NCBI GenBank assembly: GCA_905215945.1
Contig: CAJMRZ010000095.1
Span: 1-6,218 of the forward strand
Origin: an uncultured bacterium
Lineage (GTDB): Bacteria; Actinomycetota; Coriobacteriia; Coriobacteriales; Coriobacteriaceae
DNA: 6,218 nt
Direction of reading: 5' to 3'
A model generated the notes under the pieces. That model saw nothing but the letters and a program-made list of their open reading frames with translations, had not been told where the DNA came from and did not search any database. This document shows, one piece after another, positions 5,761 through 6,218 of the stretch (its first letter is position 1; the number at the start of each line of letters is the position of its first letter). A program made the translations under genes and the position numbers.

Positions 5761-6218
5761 CTACCTCCTTTGGTTGATGAGGTCCTCGATAATGTGGACG
5801 ACCTCGTCTATGGTGTGTGCGGTGGAGTCGACGTGCACGGCGTCCTCGGCGGGCACGAGCGGCGCCACCTCGCGGCTGCTGTCGAGCTTGTCGCGCTGCT
5901 TGAGGGCATCGAGGGTCTCGTCGACTTCGGCCTCGAGCTGCTCGCTGGTGAGCGGCTGGGCGTCGTTTTGGTGGCGCTGCAGCACGCGGCGACGGGCGCG
6001 CTCGCGCGGGTCGGCGGTCAGGAACACCTTGACCTGCGCGTTGGGGAACACGACGGTTCCGATGTCGCGACCCTCGGCCACGATGTCGCGATCCTCGGCG
6101 GCGCGGCGCTGATGGACGAGCATGGCCGCGCGCACGCCCGGGTAGGCCGAGACCTTGGACACGTTGGCGTCGACCTGCGGGGTGCGGATGGCAGCCGAGG
6201 CGTCCTGGCCATCAATGG
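5761..6218 (-). CDS. cmk: Cytidylate kinase, C-terminal 151 residues (5' end outside window)
   Basis: Cytosolic kinase that transfers phosphate from ATP to CMP and dCMP, feeding nucleotide and CDP-lipid synthesis. The frame is open from the right edge to the TAG at 5761-5763, so the start and P-loop are not visible. The visible part begins in the CMP-binding region with ASAAIRTPQVDANVSKVSAY, matching the family's IRTPEV-type motif. It continues through GVRAAMLVHQRRAA to the highly conserved EGRDIGTVVFP and KVFLTADPRERARRR (nucleotide-binding/lid arginines), and ends with VDSTAHTIDEVVHII, the usual C-terminal strand and helix. A GTG at 6162 could be mistaken for a start, but clear homologous sequence continues upstream of it to the window edge. 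About a third of the protein is missing, judging from a usual length near 220 residues. It is the first visible gene of the operon; plsC follows after 3 bases, as in many Firmicutes. Confidence 0.96.
   Translation of the reverse strand, partial: IDGQDASAAIRTPQVDANVSKVSAYPGVRAAMLVHQRRAAEDRDIVAEGRDIGTVVFPNAQVKVFLTADPRERARRRVLQRHQNDAQPLTSEQLEAEVDETLDALKQRDKLDSSREVAPLVPAEDAVHVDSTAHTIDEVVHIIEDLINQRR
5763..5771 (-). promoter_or_regulatory. plsC ribosome binding site encoded by the last cmk codons
   Basis: AAAGGAGGT spans the final codons of cmk (encoding Gln-Arg-Arg) and the first base of its TAG stop. Five bases separate it from the plsC ATG at 5757. It is the strongest SD in the window and fixes the plsC start. 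Confidence 0.85.

Noticed and set aside
1..6218. Search for a hidden defence, mobile or CRISPR system, tRNA or rRNA, internal terminators or repeats
   Set aside because: The seven coding genes fill the window, with gaps of 10 bases or less. I saw no direct or inverted repeat array, no hairpin followed by a T-run on the coding strand, and no foreign-looking composition.

Overview
The window is a compact block of seven housekeeping genes, all on the minus strand. They are transcribed from the right edge to the left edge, with no intergenic gap longer than 10 bases. In transcription order they are: cmk (5' end outside the window), plsC, ispH, a DUF512/PDZ iron-sulfur protein, der, plsY and gpsA (3' end outside the window). 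I see no RNA gene, mobile element, CRISPR array, long repeat, convincing promoter or terminator. All large plus-strand reading frames lie opposite real genes.

The DNA is GC-rich, about 60% by eye, with strong G/C preference at third codon positions. Gene content and order resemble a high-GC anaerobic actinobacterium of the class Coriobacteriia (Collinsella, Olsenella or similar). This is inferred from recalled gene order and protein character, not from a search. The layout joins two blocks I know separately from clostridia: cmk-plsC-ispH (there usually followed by rpsA) and DUF512-der-plsY-gpsA. Here they run together without a break.

The genes look like one operon. The SD of plsC, der and gpsA overlaps the stop codon of the gene before it. 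plsY overlaps der by 8 bases. ispH and the DUF512 gene each start 2 bases after the previous stop, with weak or badly spaced SD sequences, so translational coupling is likely.

Three genes belong to phosphatidic acid synthesis: gpsA makes sn-glycerol-3-phosphate, plsY acylates position 1 and plsC acylates position 2. The others serve CMP/dCMP phosphorylation (cmk), the last step of the MEP isoprenoid pathway (ispH) and 50S ribosome assembly (der). The DUF512 protein has no established function known to me.

Nothing here is an evident new defence or mobile system. The points most worth a second look are a catalytic-motif variant in PlsC (H-x4-E instead of H-x4-D), the uncharacterised DUF512 iron-sulfur protein with a variant sequence after its cysteine motif, and the merged operon layout.
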